This document shows positions 15,489 to 23,387 of a DNA stretch of 41,142 nt, one piece after another. This DNA comes from Methyloceanibacter sp. (GTDB taxonomy: Bacteria > Pseudomonadota > Alphaproteobacteria > Rhizobiales > Methyloligellaceae). The position numbers and the translations under genes were made by a program. Numbering within the stretch: position 1 is the first letter of the stretch; each line of letters begins with the position of its first letter. The notes under the pieces were generated by a model. That model worked only from the letters and a program-made list of their open reading frames with translations, searched no databases and was not told the DNA's origin. Location: assembly GCA_030064755.1 (NCBI GenBank), contig JASJEH010000022.1, forward strand, positions 1-41,142. Reading direction: 5' to 3'.

Positions 15489-17149
15489 GAGCCCTTCTTG
15501 CTCAGCGCTCGCGTATACATCGCCTCAGCGTCTCGCTTGAAGTCCCGCCGAGATGGCGCGCGCAGATACAGCATGTGGCCGCCCGCGTAGTTTCGCAGCT
15601 CTATTGGATTGGCGCCTTTCAGGGGCGGTAACTGTCCAACGAGATACGCTGGCACCGTATAGGGCGTGATGAGATCGGTGTACCCGCTGGCAATAAGGAC
15701 TTCGAGGTTTCGATTTGCGGCCCGCGCATCCTGGATGTCGTCCAGCGCTCCGGCATAGCCCTGTTTTGTTTCGCTTGTCCCGTAGTCCCACCGACCACTG
15801 ATTTTGCGGTTGAGTAGTCTGAACTCCTCATCGGTCTTGTAGCCGAGATCCTCAGTTGCATACCGCACGAAGGCTGAAGACCACAAAGGCACGGTAGAAT
15901 CGAGAACCGGGTCGGGGCCGCGTGGCCAAGAACTCGACGGGTGTGGATCGGGCCCTGCGACGCTTCCGTCATAAAGGCTCAGGACTTGACCGTTGTCCCT
16001 ATCGAATTCTTTCACGAACAACGACTGAGGGATCCGGGCGAAATAGCGTTGGACCTTTGCCAGAGGAAGTCCTGTGACCTCTGCCACCTTCTCGCTGGCC
16101 GCCTTGCCTCCCTTCTGGGTTCCCGAGGCAAGGGCTACGAGGTAGTCGGTCATCGCATACTCTTCGACATCTTTCAGCGCGGCTGCGAGTCCCTCGCGTG
16201 TGGTTGTTCCCTCGCTTTCGAGCTTCACCGCAGCATAAGCTGGTAGTTGTAGCGCCCAGGGGAGCGGGTCGTAGTCTTCACCACGGAGCATCGAAAACTC
16301 TAGCGCCGGTGAAATCAGCACAAGGCCACTTGGAGACACGCTTCCCTTGCGCTGCAGCTTCCGCGCGAGCACGGCAACGCGGAAACCTCCATAGCTTTCG
16401 CCTGCCAGAAAGACCGGCGATCCAACGCGATCCGTTTCATTGAGGTAGAGCCGGATGAAGTCGGCGAGGGAATCTGCGTCTTGGTCGACGCCCCAGAAGT
16501 CCTTGGCACTCTTGCCGCCGGCGGGGCCGCTAAAGCCCGTTCCAACGGGATCGACGAAGACGAGGTCTGTGAAGTCCAGCCAGCTTGCATCGTTCGGGAT
16601 TAGTTTCGCGGGCGGTCCGGTTAGTGCGCCCTCCTCGGTCGTGTCGACCACTTTTGGTCCCATGGCGCCGAGATGAAGGTAGGTCGAGGCCGCGCCAGGG
16701 CCGCCGTTGAAGACGAATGTGAGGGGCCGATTCGGATTCGTCGGATTTGTCGTGTACGAGACATAGAAGATCTCGGCTTCCGGTTTGCCGTCACTCCCCT
16801 GGGGTTTGATGGTGCCGGCGACAGCCGTATACGGAATGTCCGAGCCGTTCTGCTTGAGGACGTGCTGCGTGGCGACGTTTGCCGGCAGTCTCAGGCGCCC
16901 TTCGGCGGCCTTGGCGCCGTTGTTTGCGTCGTCCTTGCCCTTACTCTCCGCAGACGTGCTTGCCGGCGATTTGCTGGTTTCTTGTGCGGATTCGTTTTTT
17001 GCTGGCGCAGGGACCGTCTTTTCGGCGGTTTTTATGCTGTCCGCAATGGCCGGCCCCAAAGGTGCGAACAATAGGGGTGCGAACAGGAGGAGGGCGGAAA
17101 GTAGCGATACGCAGGTTGGGGTAATTCGGTGATGGCGGGCCAGGATCAC
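15485..17149 (-). CDS. Serine carboxypeptidase-like protein (peptidase S10 family)
   Basis: 554 residues. Signal peptide (about 1-37), then a low-complexity Ala/Ser/Lys linker (about 38-85), then an alpha/beta-hydrolase domain. Seen: oxyanion stretch FVFNGGPGAAST (about 146-156), nucleophile in LAGESYGGFR (S252), an Asp in SGYTDLITPY (D492) and a His in YAGGHMLYLR (H525). All three catalytic residues of an S10 carboxypeptidase are in order. It should act on peptides in the periplasm. Its stop codon overlaps the DedA-like gene stop by 3 bases through CTAG, so the two 3' ends collide. Substrate unknown. Confidence 0.9.
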   Translation of the reverse strand: MILARHHRITPTCVSLLSALLLFAPLLFAPLGPAIADSIKTAEKTVPAPAKNESAQETSKSPASTSAESKGKDDANNGAKAAEGRLRLPANVATQHVLKQNGSDIPYTAVAGTIKPQGSDGKPEAEIFYVSYTTNPTNPNRPLTFVFNGGPGAASTYLHLGAMGPKVVDTTEEGALTGPPAKLIPNDASWLDFTDLVFVDPVGTGFSGPAGGKSAKDFWGVDQDADSLADFIRLYLNETDRVGSPVFLAGESYGGFRVAVLARKLQRKGSVSPSGLVLISPALEFSMLRGEDYDPLPWALQLPAYAAVKLESEGTTTREGLAAALKDVEEYAMTDYLVALASGTQKGGKAASEKVAEVTGLPLAKVQRYFARIPQSLFVKEFDRDNGQVLSLYDGSVAGPDPHPSSSWPRGPDPVLDSTVPLWSSAFVRYATEDLGYKTDEEFRLLNRKISGRWDYGTSETKQGYAGALDDIQDARAANRNLEVLIASGYTDLITPYTVPAYLVGQLPPLKGANPIELRNYAGGHMLYLRAPSRRDFKRDAEAMYTRALSKKGS

Positions 17150-17292
17150 GATTTCTCCGATTTATTCGTCTAGTGCTCTTGCCTCCCCCGCTTCGGACCT
17201 AAGCGCTCAAACGGGCAGACTCAAGGCAGTATCGTTTCGATCACGGGGCTTTGACCTTGACCACGCCATGTTTGAAGGCCAAGCAACCGGTG

Positions 17293-17574
17293 ATGACGAG
17301 ATCGCTTCTAGTTTTGGTAGCACTGACGTCCTTGGCCATATCGGTCACGGCTTGCGCGTCGCGTAGCGAGATCGAGGCGGGCCGCTTGGCAAAGGAGCAG
17401 GCCGCCAAAGCAGAGGACGACGCGAAGTGCAGGAGCGCGAACACGAAGCCGGGTGAACCGGCCTACGAGGCTTGCCGTCAACAGCTAGCGACCAAACGAG
17501 CCGCGCAGGCGGAGATCGACTATCAGAAAGCCCGCGATTTTGACCGGATTCTTGGCGGGCTTAACGAGCAATAG
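17293..17574 (+). CDS. Small lipoprotein
   Basis: 93 residues from the ATG at 17293; a longer frame from 17251 adds only a basic N-terminus ahead of it. The lipobox ISVTAC (Cys at 21) after a hydrophobic stretch (LLVLVALTSLAIS) predicts lipid attachment. The mature part is charged and helical (EIEAGRLAKEQAAKAEDDAK, then QQLATKRAAQAEIDYQKARD), with Cys in AKCRSANTKPGEPAYEACRQ. Family not recognised. Divergent from the S10 peptidase gene; a terminator-like hairpin follows. Confidence 0.7.
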   Translation: MTRSLLVLVALTSLAISVTACASRSEIEAGRLAKEQAAKAEDDAKCRSANTKPGEPAYEACRQQLATKRAAQAEIDYQKARDFDRILGGLNEQ

Positions 17575-17920
17575 GCGCTGCCGGCCTCCTTCGCGTCTGG
17601 AACTCAGTACACTTCAAAATCTACCGCTCGACGGCTATTGGCCGTTTTGGTGATGACCGCTAAGGTACTACGGGCGGAAAGTCAGAAGGTTCGGTACCGC
17701 GCGGGTAGGTGTGAACCGCGCGGGGCGTTTGGGCTCCGCTTTGGGGACATTGGCGTTTCGGCTCATGTCGTGTGTGGTGAGCGCTTAACGCCCGCATTTA
17801 GCGGACTCTGGTGCCTATTGAGGTTTGCGCTCTGGTGCGGGGCGCATTGTGCACAATGGCTGGACCAATCGCGGGGATCCGGTCAGGGGTCTATTGGGGG
17901 GTATCGCATTGGGCAGTCCG
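17575..17920. other. Intergenic region with terminator hairpin and a repeated palindrome
   Basis: 346 bases with no supported gene. It holds the hairpin ACGGC-TATTG-GCCGT followed by TTT (17631-17648), a likely terminator for the lipoprotein gene, and two copies of the palindrome CCGCGCGG (17697-17704 and 17716-17723) 11 bases apart. It also has two copies of CTCTGGTGC near 17807 and 17829. A plus-strand reading frame across 17638-18051 looks like a by-product of GC-rich sequence and runs into the next gene. No promoter identified. Confidence 0.45.
17631..17648 (+). terminator. Terminator-like hairpin after lipoprotein gene
   Basis: Perfect 5-bp stem ACGGC/GCCGT with a 5-base loop and a run of T (four, the first also in the stem), 57 bases after the lipoprotein stop. 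Weak but correctly oriented. Confidence 0.45.
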
Positions 17921-20086
17921 ATGAAAAAGCGACGTGCCTGGTCGAGCTTGGACGACGACGCGGACGAGCAGGAGTCCGCGGCCCTGGCAGCTTCGCTTGC
18001 TGCGGCCAAGGATACCGCCGCACGGTCGGACGCGCTCTTGTCAAGTGCTAAGGAAGATCTGACAGGTCATCAACGTTGGCTTCAGGCCCAGACTGCTGCC
18101 GTTGAGCGAGATAGAGACCGGCACGAGAGGTGGCTTCAACGGCAGAAAGACCTTCGGGCTGCCAGCGCCAAGAAAGACCGGGTCCGCCGTCATCGCCGCC
18201 TGGTGCGGCGGCGCGCGGTTCAGGCGATCCGTGATGCATTCGTCGATCTCCTTGTCTTTGTTCGCTCTTGGGTTGGGTTCGGAGTCGGCAAAGTCGCCGC
18301 AGGCCTGCGCCTCGTCACCGGGTCCATATCGCAAGGAACCGTCGCCACATGGCGGGGCTTTACGGGCGCGGTGTCATCGATATCCCGTGGGATATCGCGC
18401 GGACTGTCAGCTATCGCGCGCAGTCTCCGGCAAACCTTGGTAACCGCAGGCCAGACCTTCGCCCAGGGTGCCCATCATGCTGGAAGCAAAGTCGGACTGG
18501 CCGCTCGCGGGGCCGGGGCCGGTATCGCGGCAGGGGCAGCGTGGAGCGGCTCGAAGGCATCGGCGTCTGTCCGCGCCAGCAGCCAGGCGTTGTCGGCAGG
18601 CTCTCAAGCCGTAGCGGCAAGAGCAGGAAGACTCTCGCGTCAGGCCGGCGATGCACTCGGCAGTGGCGGGCGTGCGCTCGGCGATGGATTGGCCTCAACG
18701 GGCGACAGCGCGGTGGCTCTTGCCGCCGCGACGCGCGACGGTGTGTCGGTCCGGGCATCGGCGGCTGCATCGAAGGCCGCCAAGCTTGGTGCAACTGGTG
18801 GTCGAGGGCTCTCGAACGCGCTCACATGGATTGCGTCGCGGGTTGCTGCCATTCCCTCAAGGCTCTTCATTCACATCGCGCGGCTCGGCCATGAAGTACA
18901 GCATTTCGCGCGCGTTCGGGCCGCGGCACCACGCACTCCAGCGGCATCAACCGATCAAGAGATGCGGGAGCCTTTGCCGAGCATCTTGGCCGACGAGCGT
19001 GCGGCTCAGGCGGAGAATGACGACGCGCGAGCTCCTGGGCACACTGCGTCAGTCCATGTCTTTGAGAGCTACGGACCGCACCGCGATGGGACAATGCTCT
19101 TCGGTCAGCCCGCGAACGAGCCGTGGTCTGCGGACTTGAATCCCTCGGCGGACGATCATGCGCTGGGCGCCAGCGCAATGGCGGGTGACAAGAGCCTGCT
19201 TTCCGCGGGCCCTTTGTCCACTTTGGCCATACCGGTCGCCATCGGCTCCGGCGTCGCAGCGGGGATGGCGAGCGTGTTGTCATCGCTAGGGCGCAGCGCC
19301 AGCGAGCGGGCTGGCGGTTTTTCGCAAGGCGCCAGGAGTCGTGCTTCGGCCGGTTCCGCCTGGTTGCGCAGTCAGGCGGCGCGAGTTGGGGCGTCGGCGC
19401 AATCGAGTGCGGCCGCGGTCGTACGTGTCCAGGAGGCGGCGCTCACGCGGGGTGCAGGCTGGGCGCAGAAGAGGGGACTGGGTCTCAGTGAAATGATGAT
19501 AATCGCCGGTGCCGTTCTGCTCGTTCTTGGCGGTCTCCTTATCGGGGGCGGCTTTCTGATGCGATCAACATCCGACCCTGTGATCGCCACAGAGCCTTCG
19601 GAAGAGACCTTCTCGAAGATATCTTGGGCGTTCGATCAGCCCGCGCTTCCGTTGCCGGAACGGGCCGTCTTTACCCTCTCGGGCTCGCCTCAGTCCTTCC
19701 TGATCAACGGCATTTCGATAATGGGGACCAACAATTCCGATGAGACGCTAACGGATTTGGACGCCGCATTGAGTCCCGACGTGAAGCGGCCTGATCTGGT
19801 GCTCGATGTCGTCGCTGCATCGCAGCCCACGGAGGCGCCGGCACCGAGCCGCGTTACCGCCGTCCCTCCCGGCGACGCATTCCGTCTAAGCTTCCAGTTT
19901 CCACCAGAGGCCATGGGAAGCGAGGATGGAATCTCCGTCGAAGACTTCTTCGAATCCTATGGAGGGTTGCTGCTCAGAATTCGCTATGATGTAGACGGCG
20001 CGGAGCGATCGATCATTCAGTATCTCGATCCAGAGATGCTGAAAGCCCAGCTCAACGAGGTCGCGGCCCAGGCAGGCGGATCTTAG
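17921..20086 (+). CDS. Large Ala/Ser/Gly/Arg-rich membrane-anchored protein of unknown family
   Basis: 721 residues from the ATG at 17921; an in-frame TTG at 17825 is not favoured. I do not recognise it. Layout: acidic/basic coiled-coil-like N-terminus with GHQRWLQAQ and RHERWLQRQ (about 45-90) and a very basic RVRRHRRLVRRRAVQ; a low-complexity Ala/Ser/Gly region with spaced Arg and Lys (about 140-350); an acidic linker; a hydrophobic segment (about 432-455); one strong membrane helix (about 522-546, MMIIAGAVLLVLGGLLIGGG); and a C-terminal beta-rich domain of about 175 residues, probably extracytoplasmic. Any phage, envelope or nucleic acid role is conjecture. The long basic region could contact membranes or nucleic acid. 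Confidence 0.8.
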   Translation: MKKRRAWSSLDDDADEQESAALAASLAAAKDTAARSDALLSSAKEDLTGHQRWLQAQTAAVERDRDRHERWLQRQKDLRAASAKKDRVRRHRRLVRRRAVQAIRDAFVDLLVFVRSWVGFGVGKVAAGLRLVTGSISQGTVATWRGFTGAVSSISRGISRGLSAIARSLRQTLVTAGQTFAQGAHHAGSKVGLAARGAGAGIAAGAAWSGSKASASVRASSQALSAGSQAVAARAGRLSRQAGDALGSGGRALGDGLASTGDSAVALAAATRDGVSVRASAAASKAAKLGATGGRGLSNALTWIASRVAAIPSRLFIHIARLGHEVQHFARVRAAAPRTPAASTDQEMREPLPSILADERAAQAENDDARAPGHTASVHVFESYGPHRDGTMLFGQPANEPWSADLNPSADDHALGASAMAGDKSLLSAGPLSTLAIPVAIGSGVAAGMASVLSSLGRSASERAGGFSQGARSRASAGSAWLRSQAARVGASAQSSAAAVVRVQEAALTRGAGWAQKRGLGLSEMMIIAGAVLLVLGGLLIGGGFLMRSTSDPVIATEPSEETFSKISWAFDQPALPLPERAVFTLSGSPQSFLINGISIMGTNNSDETLTDLDAALSPDVKRPDLVLDVVAASQPTEAPAPSRVTAVPPGDAFRLSFQFPPEAMGSEDGISVEDFFESYGGLLLRIRYDVDGAERSIIQYLDPEMLKAQLNEVAAQAGGS

Positions 20087-20104
20087 CCAGTGGGCGGCGC
20101 GCCA

Positions 20105-20413
20105 CTAATTGCAGTCGATCCTTAGGGCGCCGCAGTTCCGCATCTGGACACAAACATTGAAGCGATTGCAGCAAGCGGTTCTGCATCCGGCGACTTCCTG
20201 GTTGGCGGATAAGTCTTGCGCGGCGCAGACGTCGTTGCAGGATTGAAGGCCATTGCTGCAAACGCGAACGGACTGACTTCCGGAGGTGCAGGCCGAAGGC
20301 GTGGGGCTCAAAGACTGGAATGGCGTTGTCGTTGTTTGAGCGAGCGCCATGTTGCCCATAAACATGCTGCCCAGAAGAATGACCCCAAGCAAAACCAAGC
20401 CAATCCGTGTCAT
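20105..20413 (-). CDS. Small secreted Cys-rich protein
   Basis: 102 residues from the ATG at 20413; an upstream GTG at 20434 is possible. Signal peptide (about 1-25, GLVLLGVILLGSMFMG ending ALA-Q), then a mature part with ten Cys: CTSGSQSVRVCSNGLQSCND, then CAAQD, GCRTACCNRFNVC and RNCGALRIDC. The even number and close spacing suggest a disulfide-bonded periplasmic fold. Family not recognised. Convergent with the large unknown protein gene; only 18 bases separate the stops. Divergent from the beta-helix-like gene. Confidence 0.6.
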   Translation of the reverse strand: MTRIGLVLLGVILLGSMFMGNMALAQTTTTPFQSLSPTPSACTSGSQSVRVCSNGLQSCNDVCAAQDLSANQEVAGCRTACCNRFNVCVQMRNCGALRIDCN

Positions 20414-20663
20414 GTGACGCGCCACCCCATACACCTTAACTCTTGAAATCGTCCCCGTTGGGCCCTTTGAGCCGCAGACGGCTTGCCGCCCAGGCCGGCG
20501 CCATCATAGGGTCACCGCTACTGGATGAAAAACCCATTCTGCAATGCCGCGCACGAGGTTGAATCTGGCGCCGTATCTTGACTTACACTGTTGCAAAAGC
20601 ATCGCAAATCAGGACTACCAATGCTCTCTTGCACGCTATCGCCATGGCATCGAGGAACCTAAC

Positions 20664-22082
20664 GTGAAACATGCGCTGAATGGTCTTTCGACCCTTGCTC
20701 TCGCCGCCGCCATGACGGCCTTTTCCGGCTTTTCCGTGGCTGCCGATGTTCCCATCCTGGTCACCAGCGCTGAAGACAGCGGTGACGGGACATTGCGCGC
20801 TGCGCTAGAAACGGCGGCCAAATCGGATAGCCTCACGCAAATTCTAATCGCGACCGATGGCGATATCGAAGTCGGCTCGACGCTGACCTACGCGGGCAAG
20901 GCGCCGCTTGCGATCCACGGCAAGGGGCAGACGCTGAAGACGAAGGCGGACACGACCTTGCTCAACATTAGTCAGGGCGCCGATCTGACCTTGATTGAAC
21001 TCAACCTCGAAGGTCCCGGTAACTTCAGCATCGAGAATCAGGGTGGCACGGGCAAAGCCATATTTGTCGATGTTCGGGACGACCAAACCGGTGTCGTTTC
21101 CTTCATTCTCGACGATGTCGATATCTCCGGCTTCGCCGACTACGGCGTGCTTATTTCAGATTGCGACATTGTAGAGAACTGTGGTGCTGGCAGCGGCGGT
21201 ACGGGCAATGGGTCCGACGCTTCGATTCTCGTCCGGCTGAATGATGTGAAAATCGATGATGTGGGCAACGGCCACTTCGATGCAGACGGTTTGCGTGTGG
21301 ACGAGAGGGGGCCCGGCGATATCTTCTTTTACGCGAAGGACTCCGCGTTCACGAATGCCGGTGCTGACGGCATCGAGCTGGACGAAGGTCAAGAGGGCAG
21401 TATTTTCGCCACCGCAGTCGAAACCAGGTTCGACGACAACGGTGACTATTGCGATCCCGAGGTTCTGAAGAGCTTTCTGCCCTCGGACGCGGAGGGCGCG
21501 TTCGAAGACGGCGAATTCAAGGAGGCCGACGTGCCTCCTCCCGTAACGGGTTCTCCCGACGATGGGTGCTTTGAGCGAAACGTCGAACTATACGAGTCGG
21601 GATCGGTCAAGGAATACAAGATCAGCCTCGACTTCGATGATGGTTTCGATATCGACGAGGCCGGACCCGGCGACCTTTGGGCGCTAATTGTGGATTCCTT
21701 CATCAAGGGTAATGACGATGAGGGGCTCGATTTCATCGAGGAAGACGAGGGTAATCTCACGCTCGGCATCTGGAATGTCGAGGCCACGAACAACACCGAC
21801 GACGGACTGAAAATTGTCGAGCGAGAAGAGGGCAATCTCTCGGCACTCGTAGCCAAGCTCACCGCCAAGGACAATGGCGGGTATGGTGCTGACTTCAGGC
21901 AGATCGATGAAGGCACGCTGACCGTCACAGTCGATAAGTCCAGGACATCCGGCAATGACGATGGCGAGGAAACGGGCCTGAGAGTTGATCAGAGAGGCAC
22001 GGGCGAAGCCACGCTCCGCGTAAGCGACTCGGACATCGAGGACGGTATCAGCGCCAAGAACGTGAAGGTCGTCGAGGAGTAG
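20664..22082 (+). CDS. Secreted acidic repeat protein with beta-helix-like pattern
   Basis: 472 residues from a GTG at 20664, chosen for GAGGA about 8 bases upstream; it then starts with a signal peptide (about 1-26, STLALAAAMTAFSGFS ending VAA). Repeats of roughly 30-40 residues follow the form D-G-hydrophobic-x-hydrophobic-x-E, then G, then hydrophobic residues: DGLRVDERGPGDIFFYA, DGIELDEGQEGSIFATA, EGLDFIEEDEGNLTLGI, DGLKIVEREEGNLSALV and GLRVDQRGTGEATLRV. The N-terminus (about 28-120) looks like a right-handed beta-helix such as pectate-lyase-like proteins (SAEDSGDGTLRAALETAA). Highly acidic, so Ca binding or surface location is plausible but unproven. No catalytic residues recognised. 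Confidence 0.75.
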   Translation: MKHALNGLSTLALAAAMTAFSGFSVAADVPILVTSAEDSGDGTLRAALETAAKSDSLTQILIATDGDIEVGSTLTYAGKAPLAIHGKGQTLKTKADTTLLNISQGADLTLIELNLEGPGNFSIENQGGTGKAIFVDVRDDQTGVVSFILDDVDISGFADYGVLISDCDIVENCGAGSGGTGNGSDASILVRLNDVKIDDVGNGHFDADGLRVDERGPGDIFFYAKDSAFTNAGADGIELDEGQEGSIFATAVETRFDDNGDYCDPEVLKSFLPSDAEGAFEDGEFKEADVPPPVTGSPDDGCFERNVELYESGSVKEYKISLDFDDGFDIDEAGPGDLWALIVDSFIKGNDDEGLDFIEEDEGNLTLGIWNVEATNNTDDGLKIVEREEGNLSALVAKLTAKDNGGYGADFRQIDEGTLTVTVDKSRTSGNDDGEETGLRVDQRGTGEATLRVSDSDIEDGISAKNVKVVEE

Positions 22083-22236
22083 TCGCCAAGTACGAGATTG
22101 ATGCGGCCAGCATTGCACTTGGGGGGATCGGGAAGCGGCCCTGTCCTCACGATGCCTTGTTCGTCTTAAGGTCGCAGCCTCGAGTCGCATTTCCACGTGC
22201 GTTGACGGCAATCGCTCTTGGGCGCTGTATAGCGCC

Positions 22237-22677
22237 ATGATCTTCACTCGAGACTCCGATGCGCTCTCGGCCGTCATTCTGTTTGACAATCGGCGCCGGA
22301 TATTGCTGCAGCATCGTACGGACGATGCACCAACGTTCCCTGGCTATTGGTCGTTCTTCGGCGGTGGTGTCGAACCAGGCGAAACGCTTGAGCAAGCGGC
22401 TGTTCGGGAGGCGCATGAAGAGCTGTCCTATAGGCTCAAGGCGCCCCAGCACTGGATGAGCCAGCCTTTCCGCACCGAAGGCCGCGCCTATACCCAGCAT
22501 ATCTTCCTCGAACATTACGATGGCAGCTTGCTGGTCCTCGGCGAGGGCCAGGCCATGCAGTGGTTCGCGCCGCGCGATACGGGAGCGCTGCTGATGAGCC
22601 CGCATTCCAGAGTTGCCTTGGAGGCGCTAGATCGCTGGCTCGCATGGGGCCAAGGTCAACTCGGCCATGCCATCTAG
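22237..22677 (+). CDS. Nudix hydrolase
   Basis: 146 residues. The Nudix box is GGGVEPGETLEQAAVREAHE followed by ELS (G43, E49, R57, E58, E61, E62), matching GX5EX7REUXEEXGU except that the final Gly is Ser. It should bind Mg and cleave a nucleoside diphosphate linked to another moiety; the substrate cannot be read. Preceded by a beta strand and KHR-like LLQHRTDDAPTFPGYWSFFG, typical of the ADP-sugar and (d)NTP branches. Independent of its neighbours. Confidence 0.93.
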   Translation: MIFTRDSDALSAVILFDNRRRILLQHRTDDAPTFPGYWSFFGGGVEPGETLEQAAVREAHEELSYRLKAPQHWMSQPFRTEGRAYTQHIFLEHYDGSLLVLGEGQAMQWFAPRDTGALLMSPHSRVALEALDRWLAWGQGQLGHAI

Positions 22678-22709
22678 TTATGGGCAAGCGGTATGGTGGG
22701 AAAAGCAGG

Positions 22710-23129
22710 TTAGTAGCAAGCGGCTTGCTGCAGCCGCTTGGCCGACGCCAGAAAGCCTCCGCCGAAGATTCTGGGGTTTTCCCGTTCGATAATCTCAATG
22801 CCCTTTGTGACGTCCTGACATTGAGCGGTGTGGTCTTCGTGGGCGGTGGCTCTGTTGACGTAGAAAGTGCCCACCAGATCGTTCTCGTTGGGCGCGTTTT
22901 CAATGAGCCGGGTGCAGGCGTCGTACTGCTCCTGTTTTGAGACGGCATCGCGGAGGTTGGCGCACCGCTCGCGGTCGGCCTTGTCGCGCTCGATATCCTG
23001 CATGAAGGAATCCCAAAGATCGTCGTCGGACATGCCGTCTTGTGCGGTAGCGGTGTCAGCGGGGGTTAGGGCGAGGGTGGCCGCGGCTACCAAGCATGCA
23101 GTCGATGTAAGGATCTTTCTCATCGTCAT
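22710..23129 (-). CDS. Secreted hypothetical protein
   Basis: 139 residues from the ATG at 23129; M3 is an alternative. Signal peptide (about 1-29, ending ATA-QD), then a helical mature part with Cys in ERCANLRDAVSKQEQYDACT, then VNRATAHEDHTAQCQDVTKG and a C-terminal RLQQAACY. The alternation of helices and the Cys spacing resemble TPR or Sel1-like folds, but I cannot confirm either. The end of the gene includes a perfect 8-bp inverted repeat CAAGCGGC/GCCGCTTG (22717-22740), which may double as its terminator. Divergent from nothing close; convergent with the Nudix gene. Confidence 0.6.
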   Translation of the reverse strand: MTMRKILTSTACLVAAATLALTPADTATAQDGMSDDDLWDSFMQDIERDKADRERCANLRDAVSKQEQYDACTRLIENAPNENDLVGTFYVNRATAHEDHTAQCQDVTKGIEIIERENPRIFGGGFLASAKRLQQAACY

Positions 23130-23207
23130 GGCTCTCGAGTCGTGATGCCCCAGCGTTGTGACGGATGGTGATGCACCAGGCCAAGGGTCGTGTTCGAGAG
23201 AGAATAG

Positions 23208-23283
23208 TGGTGCCGGCTGCAGGAGTCGAACCCGCGACCTACTGATTACAAATCAGCCGCTCTACCAACTGAGCTAAGCCGGC
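23208..23283 (-). tRNA. tRNA-Thr (anticodon TGT)
   Basis: 76 bases including an encoded CCA. Acceptor stem GCCGGCT/AGCCGGC, discriminator A, D arm GCTCAGTTGGTAGAGC, anticodon loop TTTGTAA with TGT at 34-36, and T arm GCGGGTTCGACTCCTGC. Coded on the minus strand, apart from the Tyr-Gly-Trp cluster at 27.5 kb. Confidence 0.97.
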
Positions 23284-23303
23284 ACGTTCCGCGATGAATT
23301 GCG

Positions 23304-23333
23304 CTTCTAGCGCCTAACGTAGCTTGTCTTCAA
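23304..23333 (-). promoter_or_regulatory. Possible promoter of tRNA-Thr
   Basis: Minus strand TTGAAG, 18-base spacer, TAGAAG. The -10 ends 20 bases upstream of the mature tRNA 5' end, which is reasonable for a tRNA gene. The hexamers match the consensus only partly. Confidence 0.35.
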
Positions 23334-23368
23334 GTCCGAAGCGCGACGAGTTGTGCGTTGTCGCCCGG

Positions 23369-23387
23369 AAGCGCGCTTGGCGCGCTT
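23369..23387 (-). terminator. GC-rich hairpin at the outer-membrane protein gene stop
   Basis: Perfect 8-bp stem AAGCGCGC/GCGCGCTT with a 3-base loop; it overlaps the last two bases of the barrel gene stop codon. There is no T-run. The stem should terminate or protect the transcript 3' end. Confidence 0.4.

Noticed and set aside
17638-18051. A 137-residue plus-strand frame ahead of the large unknown protein.
   Set aside because: It overlaps the start of the larger gene in another frame, has no ribosome-binding site and resembles translated GC-rich noise.
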